From: an archaeon
GTDB taxonomy: Archaea > Asgardarchaeota > Thorarchaeia > Thorarchaeales > Thorarchaeaceae
Direction: 5' to 3'
DNA: 34,061 bases
Assembly: GCA_024275415.1 (NCBI GenBank)
Contig: JAJRZD010000058.1
Location: forward strand, 1 to 34,061
Shown: piece after piece, positions 7,323-15,557 of the stretch
How the letters are laid out: each line of letters starts with the position of its first letter
How positions within the stretch are numbered: position 1 is the first letter of the stretch
Program-made: the position numbers and the translations under genes
Notes under the pieces: generated by a model
Seen by the model: only the letters and a program-made list of their open reading frames with translations
Told to the model about the DNA's origin: nothing
Databases searched by the model: none

Positions 7323-8060
7323 GGCTCTGTGTGAAAAGTCACCTCCCGTCGCACTCCAAGAAGTCCAGTCGTGCTATGTTGTGAAGAATGACCTTGAACA
7401 ACAACCCTCGACGCTGCTCCTTGTATCTTCTTGGACTCGACCCTCCACCAGACCTCACCTTCACCATCCCAAAAACGGTCTCCACAAGACTCCTCTTTCC
7501 ATAGCTGTGTTTCTTTTTCCACTCCCTTGGATCTCTCCGGTACTCCCTGATCAACTCCTTGTATCCTCGATAACCCCGTGACCAGGCTTCCAACCTCTTC
7601 TTCGATCCTAGAGCTGGATAGGCTCCCAGGTCATGGATGTATTGGACGTCCTTTCGGGAGATGTAGGCCTTGTCCCCGTAGACATACTGGAGGGATCGAT
7701 GAACCACTCGTTTCAGGGACTGTTGAAGGACGGAGTAGGAGGGAGGTCGCTTGAGACCGAGTCGGTCAAGGAGGAGTGGGGTGAAGCCAAGTTGAGCAAC
7801 AAAGATCCGGTAGATGAGTCCAGAGTCGGACTTGAGGCCCAGGAGGACAAAGAGAGCAGGGAGTGGAAAGTCAGGAGGTCTTCCGAAAGGAGAGGTTTTG
7901 AAAGGTATCATATTGCTAAGCTTGATAAGTCCATCGAGTAAGACCTGATAGTGACGAGACCTGGCTGTGTCGTATGATGACTGGTAGGACATGAATTATG
8001 TGATCCAGTGGGTCTGGTCACATATCCTTGTATTACTTCTTCGACTTTTCACACAGAGCC
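7323..8060. mobile_element. Deleted DDE insertion sequence with 18-bp terminal inverted repeats
   Basis: 738 bp bounded by GGCTCTGTGTGAAAAGTC (7323-7340) and its exact reverse complement (8043-8060). It carries one minus-strand transposase frame shortened by an internal deletion. Flanking 9-mers CACAATTTC (7314-7322) and CAATATCTC (8061-8069) agree at 6 of 9 positions and may be a decayed target duplication: removing the IS and one 9-mer restores an open frame across the site. Relatives: the 132-bp MITEs at 15406 and 21102. Confidence 0.85.
7339..7992 (-). pseudogene. IS4/IS5-type DDE transposase with internal deletion
   Basis: 217 aa; intact members of this kind are usually well over 300. 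The N-terminal part (PSYSVLQQSLKRVV, typical of the helical region before the catalytic core) runs straight into YVYGDKAYISRKD, the block around the second catalytic Asp, then SLVETVFGMVKVRSGG with the catalytic Glu. The block with the first catalytic Asp is missing between VVHR and SLQY, so the protein cannot transpose on its own. The frame stayed open, so the deletion was in frame or is recent. The stop lies inside the left terminal repeat region. Confidence 0.8.
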
Positions 8061-8172
8061 CAATATCTCCAAAGGTTTTAATTCCTCTTTCTGCACCAAT
8101 TGCATCAGATCTTGTCGTAGTCATGAATAATGATGACAAGGTATCAGCTGCTGTGAAGCAATTCAAGAGGGA

Positions 8173-9033
8173 ATGAAGAACATTAAGATAGTCACCTTTG
8201 GCTCAATAGATTTTATCCTATCCATATCGAGAATCATTGAGAAAACAGTTTGGGTTTCTCATGGATATGAAGATGGAATATTAACGCTTAGCACCAAAGT
8301 CAGCTAGAAGGACTTTAGTGGCTATATCGATAAGACACCTCGAAAAGACATTGTATTAGCCTGTGAATCTAACAATTTGAAGAATTACATTTCACCTCAG
8401 GATGCCATTGTTTCTGATGGATCTGTTGAAGCTCATGTCATGGGATTTACAGTTGCAGCTGTCCTTCTGGCATCATCCAAAGGGCTCGGGAATCCTGAAA
8501 CCCATGCATCTGTGAACAAAGCCTTTGATGCAATCAATGATATAGCTACTGGTGCTTCAGAACCTCTCTTTCTTGGTTTAATTCCCGCATGGTGGTTGCT
8601 TACCAAAATTGCTTTGATCAGTATTCTGACAGCATGGTGTTTTACTACTGCTGAATCACAAGTACCTGCAGCTCTTGCTGAAGCAGTACATCCAATACTC
8701 ATTATTTTCGGAATCGCATTCATCTTCAGTACATTTTCTTCACTGTTGTTGCTTCTGGTTCAAGATGCATTTCCGGGATTCTCGTCTTTCCTATCGATTG
8801 TTTCTGTATTTCTAAACTTATTAGCAGGACTGGCAATTCAAAAAATCATCCAAGGTGCATTGCATGGCGGTGCATACCTGCTTGGCTTAGCAGCTGGAAA
8901 AGCCGCTAGTTTGACTGGTGCAAGTGTTTCGTGGTCTCAACCATGGATTAGAGCAGCTTTTGCAGCATCTGCTGCAATACTCGCTGTTTCCATCATTGAC
9001 TTTATAGTGGTTACAGTCTATACACTGATGTAA
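8173..9033 (+). pseudogene. CHAT/caspase-like protease domain fused to membrane segments, broken by an in-frame TAG
   Basis: Reading from ATG 8173, the frame shows TVWVSHGYEDGILTLS, a TAG at 8305-8307 (codon 45), then KDFSGYIDKTPRKDIVLACE. The SHG (His 30) and LACES (Cys 64) motifs sit at the spacing and in the strand context of the CHAT/caspase His-Cys dyad. After ISPQDAIVSDGSVEAH come about four or five hydrophobic spans (8430-9030). A TGG to TAG change would explain the interruption, since the frame on both sides makes sense as one protein. Without read-through only the distal part (TTG 8377 onward, 218 aa, membrane spans) could be made. CHAT proteases act in prokaryotic defence and cell death; the link here is by motif only. 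No clear family match for the membrane part. Confidence 0.5.
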
Positions 9034-9107
9034 TCCGGTAAATGGTGGAATCCTTGAGCGATTAAATATCACCACAACAGCAGCAATATCCAATCAAGTT
9101 TCCAAAA

Positions 9108-9791
9108 ATGCAACTATATCTTCGATGGACTGCTATATCCGGACTACTCATTGCTATGTTTTATCTCGTAATTCAAAGAACTGGGATTCCTCCTGATGCA
9201 ACAGGGGTAATCCCTACAATCTCTTTCATCACCTTTGTAAGTCTTGCAGGACTATTGATGTTCTTAGAAATCATGATTCTGGGTGCAACATTGTCTTTAA
9301 GCATTTGGCGTTCAGCTGCAATAACTTGGGTCACATCAAATAGTGAAGAAAAGATTACACCATCGGACATCCAGCTACTACGAAGAGCTGCTGCAATTCC
9401 TTACAGAAACGTACAGATTGGTATCTCACCTTTGGCTCTTGCATTAGTACTTGCTATAGTTTCTCTCCCAATCGGTAAGACTCTCATCACATCTCCCGAA
9501 CTTGAATTAGTCGACTGGATTCTAGTTATGACATGGGTTTCTCTTGGTTTTAATATCCTGATTGAATATAGTCATATGCGACTGGAAACCAAGTATTCCC
9601 AACTACCTGAAGCACAACTGGTTCAGACTCTAACCATAGCAAATCCTGTTCGAGTACCATTTTCCGGTATCATCGATGTGCTAGATTCCCCAGCACCAGA
9701 GAAAAATCCAAGGATATATCTAATGGTGCTTGTCCTGCTTGTTATTTTATGGAGTATGTCTGTGATTATCCTCTCTGGATTGCTTCAATGA
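9108..9791 (+). CDS. Membrane protein of unknown function
   Basis: 227 aa with about five or six hydrophobic spans: roughly residues 8-24, 36-70 (one long or two short), 104-122, 134-152 and 206-225. A soluble loop with basic and acidic residues lies between the second and third groups. I recognise no motif or family. It starts 74 nt after the CHAT-like remnant on the same strand; that gene also ends in membrane segments, so the two may once have formed a module. ATG start; no clear Shine-Dalgarno sequence. Confidence 0.6.
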   Translation: MQLYLRWTAISGLLIAMFYLVIQRTGIPPDATGVIPTISFITFVSLAGLLMFLEIMILGATLSLSIWRSAAITWVTSNSEEKITPSDIQLLRRAAAIPYRNVQIGISPLALALVLAIVSLPIGKTLITSPELELVDWILVMTWVSLGFNILIEYSHMRLETKYSQLPEAQLVQTLTIANPVRVPFSGIIDVLDSPAPEKNPRIYLMVLVLLVILWSMSVIILSGLLQ

Positions 9792-9851
9792 TGGACATAT
9801 CGTTTATGGGACTAGGAATTCCTACAAGAAAAGCTAGAAGAAAAATGGCGT

Positions 9852-10094
9852 CTATTGCTTCAAGAAAAACTCCCAGATCTCCCGAAAAGTTTCAGTCCCG
9901 TATGTATACCCATTATATGGCATAAGGCCAGTCTTTCCTGATGCCCTGTTTTGATGGTGACAGGGTAAGTCTGAAATCTTCACAGGATGGCAATCATGTT
10001 CCAAGTATGCAGCCCAGAGTGTGTTGAACACAGCGTGAGGACTTGTTCCGATTGTGGTGAACCAAGACCCTCTTAGAGAGTCTATCATATTCAT
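9852..10094 (-). pseudogene. CARF-like N-terminal fragment
   Basis: An 80-residue frame starting ATG after an AGAGGG purine tract. Residues ~11-34 (SWFTTIGTSPHAVFNTLWAA) look like the first strand, the G-T-S-P ligand loop and the first helix of a CARF-type domain of CRISPR ancillary proteins. The pattern dies after about residue 42 and the frame closes at 80, much shorter than a CARF domain (about 130-150 aa). It is probably a truncated Csx1/Csm6-like or related gene. The match is by pattern only; a short unrelated protein cannot be excluded. Confidence 0.45.
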
Positions 10095-10164
10095 GCTTCA
10101 GCAATGGTGGCTACAGCAGATTAGATTAACCCATCTACAAACTTTGCAGTTCCTGATAGCACCA

Positions 10165-11316
10165 TTATTGAGGGTTTGGTTCGGTCATAGAATGTTCGAG
10201 TAGCCTCCTCACCTGACTGAGCAATAATCTACTTATCCGTGATAGAGAAGGTAGTTTTAGCTTTCTAAGTGTGTTTTTAGAAATTGGTCTTTTGAGGTAA
10301 TCAAATCTATGGAATGCCATGAATAGCACTTCTGTCGCAGAACCTCGTCCAGCTTTTCTCTTACCCTGTTTACTAGTCATTCCTCCCAATCCTTTGACCC
10401 AATTCTCATGGATAGTTCTTGCCTTTCCCGATGATAATTTACTTATTCGTAGATAATTCTGATGATGTTGATTCCACAAATTCTTGAATTTACCCTTTGA
10501 GAAGGTAATGACATCTGCTTTGGCTATAATCCCATCTGGATAGACCCAAAAGAAAGCTGACCAGTTTTGGGTCGATTGGGGTGGTTCAAAACGAGCTGGG
10601 AGCAAGATTCCTTGTAATCCTTTCTCCATGTATTCAAGTTGCCTGGTGCTTGATTGTACATATAGACCTGAAAACTCGCTTTCGATCTCCTTGTGAATCT
10701 TCTTTAATTCTTGAGATGTTTGCCTTCTTGTCATTGGACTCGGAGGTGTTTCCACATACACATTGGCAACATCGGTGACAAAGCTCTCAAGATGCCCAGT
10801 AGTATAGAGATCCTCGATTGCAGTCTGAACCGAACCATCATCCAATTCTAGATCGTCCGAATCTCTGTCTATAGCAATGTTATGTTCCCAGGACATTTCT
10901 TCTAAATACAGACCCTGAATGGCATCAACAGTTTCTGCGCTCAAGTGTGCAAGAAACGAATCGCCTCTCATAGCTAATAGACTTCTGATGAAGTTGATAT
11001 ACGATGCAGTAAATGGTTCGCCTTTTGACAGTTCAATGTCACTAACAACAATGGTCACATCCTTCTTCATGTATGGTGTGCGTTTGACTCCTTTCTGTAT
11101 ACTGACAAAATCCGATGCTTGGGCATGGGGTACTTCACCTCTCCTGATAGAAACGGTAGGCGGAGGTGCTAACGATCGAGTGCCAAACATCTCGTCCATC
11201 CTCTTATTAGCCGCATCCATCAGAGGATTCCATTGTTTGGAAAACCGCCATATTTGATATTTCCATTTTCCTCTGAACCATACCCATACGAAGAATGCAG
11301 TAATAGTGAAAGACAC
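10165..11316 (-). CDS. Membrane-anchored protein of unknown function
   Basis: 383 aa from GTG 11316. One N-terminal membrane span, then a cytoplasmic-looking body of about 360 residues with a mixed alpha/beta pattern, and a very basic C-terminal third that could bind nucleic acid or membrane. The start is uncertain: the frame stays open upstream for about 17 codons, adding residues (AIQIAIFEIIINAA) that complete a normal-length membrane helix, and an AGGAGGGG ribosome site lies there, but no standard start codon follows it. I recognise no domain. It is on the same strand as the zinc-motif gene at 11384-11698, 67 nt downstream of it. Confidence 0.6.
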   Translation of the reverse strand: MSFTITAFFVWVWFRGKWKYQIWRFSKQWNPLMDAANKRMDEMFGTRSLAPPPTVSIRRGEVPHAQASDFVSIQKGVKRTPYMKKDVTIVVSDIELSKGEPFTASYINFIRSLLAMRGDSFLAHLSAETVDAIQGLYLEEMSWEHNIAIDRDSDDLELDDGSVQTAIEDLYTTGHLESFVTDVANVYVETPPSPMTRRQTSQELKKIHKEIESEFSGLYVQSSTRQLEYMEKGLQGILLPARFEPPQSTQNWSAFFWVYPDGIIAKADVITFSKGKFKNLWNQHHQNYLRISKLSSGKARTIHENWVKGLGGMTSKQGKRKAGRGSATEVLFMAFHRFDYLKRPISKNTLRKLKLPSLSRISRLLLSQVRRLLEHSMTEPNPQ

Positions 11317-11383
11317 AGCCGCATTAATGATTATCTCAAATATCGCTATTTGGATGGCGAACCCCTCCTACGAATATCATTAG

Positions 11384-11698
11384 CTAATGAGTAATCATGA
11401 ACTCGTGAATCCGCATCAAGTATGTCTTGAAGCAGGACTGCTCTCTACAGATGAAGTCTTTTTCACCCCTTTCCTCCATTATTGACCATAAGTTATCAAA
11501 GGTGATAGTTGTTTCACAGACCGGACATTTGTATTGCCCATCAAGGAACTGTTCCAAGATTCCTTCTTTCTTCAACTTTCTTCTAACTTCTTGAGTGGAG
11601 GCAGGTCGCCAACCGGCTCCTGATCTAGTCATTCTTTTCTGAGCTGTTATGGTACCTAATAATACCCCCATTCCCACGCCCACTAGGATTTCAATCAT
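11384..11698 (-). CDS. Small membrane protein with a cytoplasmic zinc-knuckle
   Basis: 104 aa from the ATG at 11698, chosen because AGAGGTGA (11704-11711, minus strand) sits 5 nt before it; an upstream ATG at 11770 would add 24 residues. One N-terminal span (IEILVGVGMGVLLGT) is followed by a basic linker and a four-cysteine unit: CPVC, then two further cysteines in CREQSC near the C-terminus, a plausible zinc ribbon. Likely a membrane-tethered adaptor. Probably co-transcribed with the larger membrane-anchored gene that follows on the minus strand. No family recognised. Confidence 0.6.
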   Translation of the reverse strand: MIEILVGVGMGVLLGTITAQKRMTRSGAGWRPASTQEVRRKLKKEGILEQFLDGQYKCPVCETTITFDNLWSIMEERGEKDFICREQSCFKTYLMRIHEFMITH

Positions 11699-11952
11699 TC
11701 TCATCACCTCTGGTGATTCTAACACTAAATATTCCCATTGAACTGCGTAAACACTCTCGTTCCTTTTCAAAATATAGTTGTTTCGGATGTGTCATCCCCT
11801 TATAAAATGGTCTTACATACTGTAGTGTGTCCTGAAAGAATTTATTTTTTTACCGACCCTAACTGATGAGTCATCTGTCCTCAGATAGTGTGAAATGCTT
11901 GTCAGCAAGTTCATGGCTTGGTTAGCGAACACATACTGGAAGAGCAGAAATA

Positions 11953-12195
11953 TTGAATCCACGCTTTGAACACAATGGAGTTTCACTTGGTGTCGAAGCC
12001 AAGTATTCTGAAGGAAAGATGCGTTTTCCTATCAGAAGTGCATTAGGACAAATACTAGAATACAATCCAATCCATAGCGGATAGAACCTCACTTTAGCAA
12101 TCGATGACCATTCCCTGTCAAGCGATATTGAAGAAAATGTTGAACAATCATTCGATTTTCCACGTGGAGAATCATCACAAGAAACCTTAAGATAG
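11953..12195 (+). pseudogene. Fragment of a PD-(D/E)XK-like nuclease
   Basis: A frame of 81 codons with one internal TAG reads NGVSLGVEAKYSEGKMRFPI, then SALGQILEYN, a stop, and an acidic remainder ending QETLR. The GVEAKY segment followed by a helix with QxxxY is the pattern of the E-x-K strand and following helix in many PD-(D/E)XK nucleases. No N-terminal part or start is visible and the surrounding ~400 bp (11771-12264) holds nothing else, so this is decayed. Confidence 0.5.
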
Positions 12196-12264
12196 GGGAA
12201 ACCTTAATCATGGTCGTGTAGAATCTGTGCACTAATCAGGCGATATATTTCTGGGGGCGGAGAG

Positions 12265-12708
12265 ATGTCAGAAGGAACACGGAACAACCCGCGAAGAGTA
12301 TCAGTGAGATGGTTCAAACCAATTCCGTATTCAGATCTGCGCGACTGGAAGGGTGAGTACTATGAGGTTCTCTATGTGGTTTACAAGGGGTCGGAAATCC
12401 TCTACGTTGGGATGGCATACGACCAATATGTTGACATACGACTTGGAAACCATCACAAGCTCTCTGAGATAGCGAAAATCGAAAATCAGAGAGGACTTGT
12501 TATCTCGTTTGGAGAATTGCGATTGAAACATGGAAGACGACTTAGTAGACGGCTGGTCGAAGAGATTGAGAACCTGCTCATATTTTACTACGAGCCCAAG
12601 TACAACAAACGAGGCATTTATACGTACACGGGACGCGAACTTGTCATCCGTAACAGCGGACCCGGAAATCCGTTTGACCAAACTGTTTCAAGCTTACAAC
12701 TCGACTGA
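12265..12708 (+). CDS. GIY-YIG superfamily nuclease-like protein
   Basis: 147 aa. The first strands LYVVYKGSEILYVG (residues 36-49) match the GIY...YIG core with the linking turn, followed by an Arg in DIRLGNHH (R59) and a helix with a conserved-type Glu (VEEIENLLIFYYEPKYN, E100/E102) leading into the Asn-containing end. All key classes of residue (Tyr, Tyr, Arg, Glu, Asn) are present, so it may cut DNA. The small size without extra DNA-binding domains is like stand-alone GIY-YIG proteins found near mobile elements or defence genes. ATG start behind a GGGCGGAGAG purine stretch. It stands alone on the plus strand, with a strong inverted repeat about 90 bp downstream. Confidence 0.75.
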   Translation: MSEGTRNNPRRVSVRWFKPIPYSDLRDWKGEYYEVLYVVYKGSEILYVGMAYDQYVDIRLGNHHKLSEIAKIENQRGLVISFGELRLKHGRRLSRRLVEEIENLLIFYYEPKYNKRGIYTYTGRELVIRNSGPGNPFDQTVSSLQLD

Positions 12709-12793
12709 TTCTAATGAAGGATCTACAGGAACGTATACACCATCTTAAAGTTGCTAGCTCCGCAATTTTGAACTTGTATATGATGTGATTTGG

Positions 12794-12835
12794 GAACGAC
12801 TAAGGTCAGCTCATAGTTGGAGGGCTTAGTCGTTC
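12794..12835. repeat. Inverted repeat with an 11-bp perfect stem
   Basis: GAACGACTAAG (12794-12804) and CTTAGTCGTTC (12825-12835) are exact reverse complements separated by 20 nt. No T-run follows, so it is not an obvious terminator; it could be a small element or the end of a transcript of the GIY-YIG gene. The rest of 12709-13002 shows nothing. Confidence 0.6.
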
Positions 12836-13002
12836 GTTCGGTGTATAGTCGGCACTACTCACCTGCATGGAAAGTCTGGCTCAGAAACGTTTTTGGAAAT
12901 AAATGACAATGGTATTCTTGCGTGGAAAGGGATTTCCGTTCAGAAGTTAGTTAAGGGCATATGAATGAATAATTAGATTGACTCGAAGTTTCGGGTGAGG
13001 TA

Positions 13003-13567
13003 GTGACAAAACCACATCCATGGCAGTTGACGAACTGGATTGTATTAGTTATTGCAATATTAGTCATGATAGTTCAAGACATCGCTGGACTAGTTGGATT
13101 AACACTTCAAGGAGTGATGTCAATCATTCTAGAATTATTGGTGTCCTCTTCATTGGTGTTTCACTTCTTGGCAAAGGTCAGCCTCCAAACGTTGACCGGT
13201 CGAAAACGCTGGATTCTCATTGACTACAGTAGTAGGTCTGTTCTTTGGGATTAGTATGTTGCTGTTCCCGAAGTTTATCATTGATATCATCGAGATTTCG
13301 TATCTGCATGGGGAAACTGCGAGGGCAAGATGCATAGGAGTGTGGGCACTAGCTGGTGCAGTGTTTGCGTTCTTTGTGAAAGATAAGAGCCACTCAAGCC
13401 TCCGCCAGTCGATATTCATCCTGTACGACATCATCTTTATCCTGATGATCATTGTCGAGCTGCTCGCATACTTTCTCGGACTGGCAGGAGTCATGATCTG
13501 GATCATAATCGTAATCCACTCGCTCTTTGCAATTCTCTACACGTATCTTTTCGTAGAGAACCACTAG
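13003..13567 (+). pseudogene. Small membrane protein gene, apparently frameshifted
   Basis: Two hydrophobic frames overlap: 13003-13254 (NWIVLVIAILVMIVQDIAGL and on) and 13196/13220-13567 (VVGLFFGISMLLFPKFII, then FILYDIIFILMIIVELLAYF and a last span ending YLFVENH). A third frame between them (IIGVLFIGVSLLGKG) also looks natural. Read together they would give one protein of about 185 aa with five or six spans, so one or two indels near 13140-13215 probably broke a single gene. The alternative is two small overlapping membrane genes. The second frame has no good start codon except TTG 13220, which supports the single-gene view. Confidence 0.5.
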
Positions 13568-13712
13568 ACTCAAACTATGATCTATGGAAACAACGATAGA
13601 AGTCGAGTTTCTCAATCGAATTGTATTTGGATGCTCCGTTCTACTCGAATATGAGAATCGGATATCAAAAACAGTTTTGGGGTTGCTCTTCCAGCAAGCA
13701 GTAACACACGAT

Positions 13713-13723
13713 TTTAATATAAA
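13713..13723 (+). promoter_or_regulatory. TATA box of the restriction endonuclease gene
   Basis: TTTAATATAAAT lies about 38 nt before the ATG at 13761, giving a predicted leader of roughly a dozen bases. Confidence 0.45.
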
Positions 13724-13760
13724 TCGCTGAATCACACGCAACAGGATTGTAGTAGATGTG

Positions 13761-14474
13761 ATGCCTCCCACGAGAGATATTATTGATGAGATTCTAAGGG
13801 ATAATCCTAAGCTTGACGTAAATGCGATTCATGCCCGAACGTGGGATAAAATGAAGGAGTACCGAAGCAGATATTTCAAAGAGCAAGTGGATATCTTTAT
13901 TGATTCGCTAGAGATTTCGGATGAGGCAAAGCGAATCGTCCGAAATGCACTCTTAGAGCCAGTTGTGATAGACGATGTGGAGTACGAGAGTTTCCTTGTT
14001 GGTATCGGAAGAAAGATGAGCCAAAGTATCCAACCAAGAAGTGGAAAATCAGCAGAGTACTGTGGTGAGATTGAATTACAACGACAGGGGCTAGAGCGAG
14101 GCGTACACTTTACTGTAAGAAACAAGCGTTCTGATTTGACGCTTTACCATCCGGATCTCGAATCACCCAAAGCAACTCATCGAGTTGAGGTAAAGAATAT
14201 GAAGATTAGAGAGCGTGGTGTTCGGGGTCTTTCGTTCGATGGAGATTCTCTCTTCGGTTTCTTTGATGAGCCAGGTGAATTCACAGAAGGAGAATTACAG
14301 GTGATAGAAAGGAAGTTGGGGCAAACAGGCGGGTATGTGTATTTGCCAATAGGTACGTTGAAGAGTATAGAAGCAAAAATAGATAAGGATCTCAATCACA
14401 TATTGCGCGAGAATACGAGATTTGGCCCTGATATGGCAAAGTTTGTTCAAACTGGAAGCATCCCTAGGGACTAG
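13761..14474 (+). CDS. Type II restriction endonuclease (PD-(D/E)XK)
   Basis: 237 aa from ATG 13761 (a GTG directly before it is an alternative). The N-terminal ~95 residues are helical. The middle has an active-site pattern of the PD-(D/E)XK fold: RSDLTLYHPD (Asp about residue 125) followed by RVEVKN (Glu and Lys about residues 143 and 145), with an acidic helix before it (SAEYCGEIELQ). The tail FDGDSLFGFFDEP is also restriction-enzyme-like. It converges with, and overlaps by 11 bp, a DNA methyltransferase gene on the other strand, the classic arrangement of a type II restriction-modification pair. Recognition site unknown. Looks complete. Confidence 0.75.
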   Translation: MPPTRDIIDEILRDNPKLDVNAIHARTWDKMKEYRSRYFKEQVDIFIDSLEISDEAKRIVRNALLEPVVIDDVEYESFLVGIGRKMSQSIQPRSGKSAEYCGEIELQRQGLERGVHFTVRNKRSDLTLYHPDLESPKATHRVEVKNMKIRERGVRGLSFDGDSLFGFFDEPGEFTEGELQVIERKLGQTGGYVYLPIGTLKSIEAKIDKDLNHILRENTRFGPDMAKFVQTGSIPRD

Positions 14475-15354
14475 GGGGTTTCCAAAAGTCAAGGATATAC
14501 TCGAAAGTCGTTCCTAGCGTGATATAGTTATTGGGCCACCCGAAAATTCCAGCTTTGTTCACAAGGTTTCTTCGATCCCATATGATTATATTGCGTAACT
14601 CATATCCTACTCGTTCCATGACCTCAACTGTGTAGATGTGAATAGGAATTCGCTTGTTCTCCCACCACAAGTCAGTGATGTTAATGACACAGTGTGCCTT
14701 AGGTCTAAGCAGTGGAAGGATTCCTTTGTAAATTTCGCCCAACGTTTCAGTATACGGATGTGCTTTCATAGTCCCAAGATCACGAGGGTCATCTGAATAT
14801 TGTTGAACAGTATCATAGTGTTCGTTTTTCCGGAGGTCACCTCGTATGCTCTTATTCTTCCTCGGACGATTGAGCATGTTAGAATATGGAGGCGAGGTCA
14901 CACACAACGAGATTGTTTCTTCTTCGAAATACTTTGGGATATTATGTGAATCATCACATATTGCTAATTGTTGAGAATCGCCTTCCAAGCGCGTTTGCCC
15001 AAGTCTAGAAAGTGACAGATCAACATAGTCCTGCTTGAGATCGAACCCAACCGCATTCCGATCAAGATCCTGAGCTGCGACAAGGGTCGTGCCACTTCCG
15101 ACGAAGGGATCCAGAACTAACTCTCCTTTGTGAGTGAACAATTGGATACATTTTGTAGGGAGACCTATTGGAAACACTGCCGGATGGATCTTCTTGTCGC
15201 GGATGTCGCGTTTTTCGTAGAAAAACTCCCATATCGCAACTTGACTCTTCATCCATTCCTTTGCCGTCATGCAATTAATATGATTTGATTTACAATTGCA
15301 TGTTTGTGTATGCCCGATTTTCAAAGGCTGGGTGATTTTTTGCGAGGACTGCAT
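14464..15354 (-). CDS. DNA methyltransferase, probably N4-cytosine, of a type II R-M system
   Basis: 296 aa. The SAM-binding motif DPFVGSGTT (82-90) comes first, preceded by the FPIGLPTKCIQLF element, and the catalytic TSPPY (153-157) follows, with a DLWWENKR region as the likely motif V/VI part. SPPY favours cytosine-N4 over adenine-N6 (which prefers DPPY). A cysteine-rich N-terminal stretch (CNCKSNHINC, 19-28) is unusual. It would protect DNA from the convergent nuclease at 13761-14474. A broken relative lies at 2629-3064. Between the gene start and the divergent PAS gene is a 132-bp MITE. Confidence 0.85.
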   Translation of the reverse strand: MQSSQKITQPLKIGHTQTCNCKSNHINCMTAKEWMKSQVAIWEFFYEKRDIRDKKIHPAVFPIGLPTKCIQLFTHKGELVLDPFVGSGTTLVAAQDLDRNAVGFDLKQDYVDLSLSRLGQTRLEGDSQQLAICDDSHNIPKYFEEETISLCVTSPPYSNMLNRPRKNKSIRGDLRKNEHYDTVQQYSDDPRDLGTMKAHPYTETLGEIYKGILPLLRPKAHCVINITDLWWENKRIPIHIYTVEVMERVGYELRNIIIWDRRNLVNKAGIFGWPNNYITLGTTFEYILDFWKPPSP

Positions 15355-15405
15355 TTTACTCGACCATGAAATCGAATAAAGCTATTAAAGCTCTTCCTAA
15401 AAGAT

Positions 15406-15537
15406 GGCTCTGTGTGAAAAGTCAGCTGGAGGGTTCTGTTTGAAATCAGCATGGATGATTGCGTGTCAAAATTCCAACACCTCACTCCTTACCACCATCG
15501 ATCTTATGATGTCCGGTCGGACTTTTCACACAACTCC
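15406..15537. mobile_element. 132-bp MITE of the GGCTCTGTGTGAAAAGTC family
   Basis: The left end GGCTCTGTGTGAAAAGTC is identical to the IS terminus at 7323; the right end reads GACTTTTCACACAACTCC. The interior is clearly homologous to the element at 21102-21233. It contains no reading frame. Flanking 9-mers do not match, so the target duplication has decayed or never formed. It fills the gap between the divergent methyltransferase and PAS genes. Confidence 0.85.
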
Positions 15538-15557
15538 CACGATTTCATATTCCTTAT

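Larger units (their letters stand above)
7301..8176 (+). pseudogene. Short reading frame split by the IS, probable 5' part of the CHAT-like gene
   Basis: If the IS and one 9-bp flank are removed, ATG 7301 reads MRTMAQF, then PKVLIPLSAPIASDLVVVMN and on to KQFKRE with a stop at 8174-8176, in one frame. That stop overlaps the ATG at 8173 of the next frame (ATGA). The pattern fits either a tiny coupled gene or, more likely, the N-terminal part of the following CHAT-like protein separated by a one-base frameshift. The IS insertion and the frameshift make it non-functional as it stands. Confidence 0.45.

Noticed and set aside
7633..7941. 102-codon plus-strand frame inside the IS
   Set aside because: Antisense to the transposase, whose DDE-type motifs are clear; no motif in this frame.
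8305..8307. In-frame TAG as a possible pyrrolysine codon
   Set aside because: No PYLIS-like structure or pyl genes are visible, and the upstream IS and frameshift make simple decay more likely.
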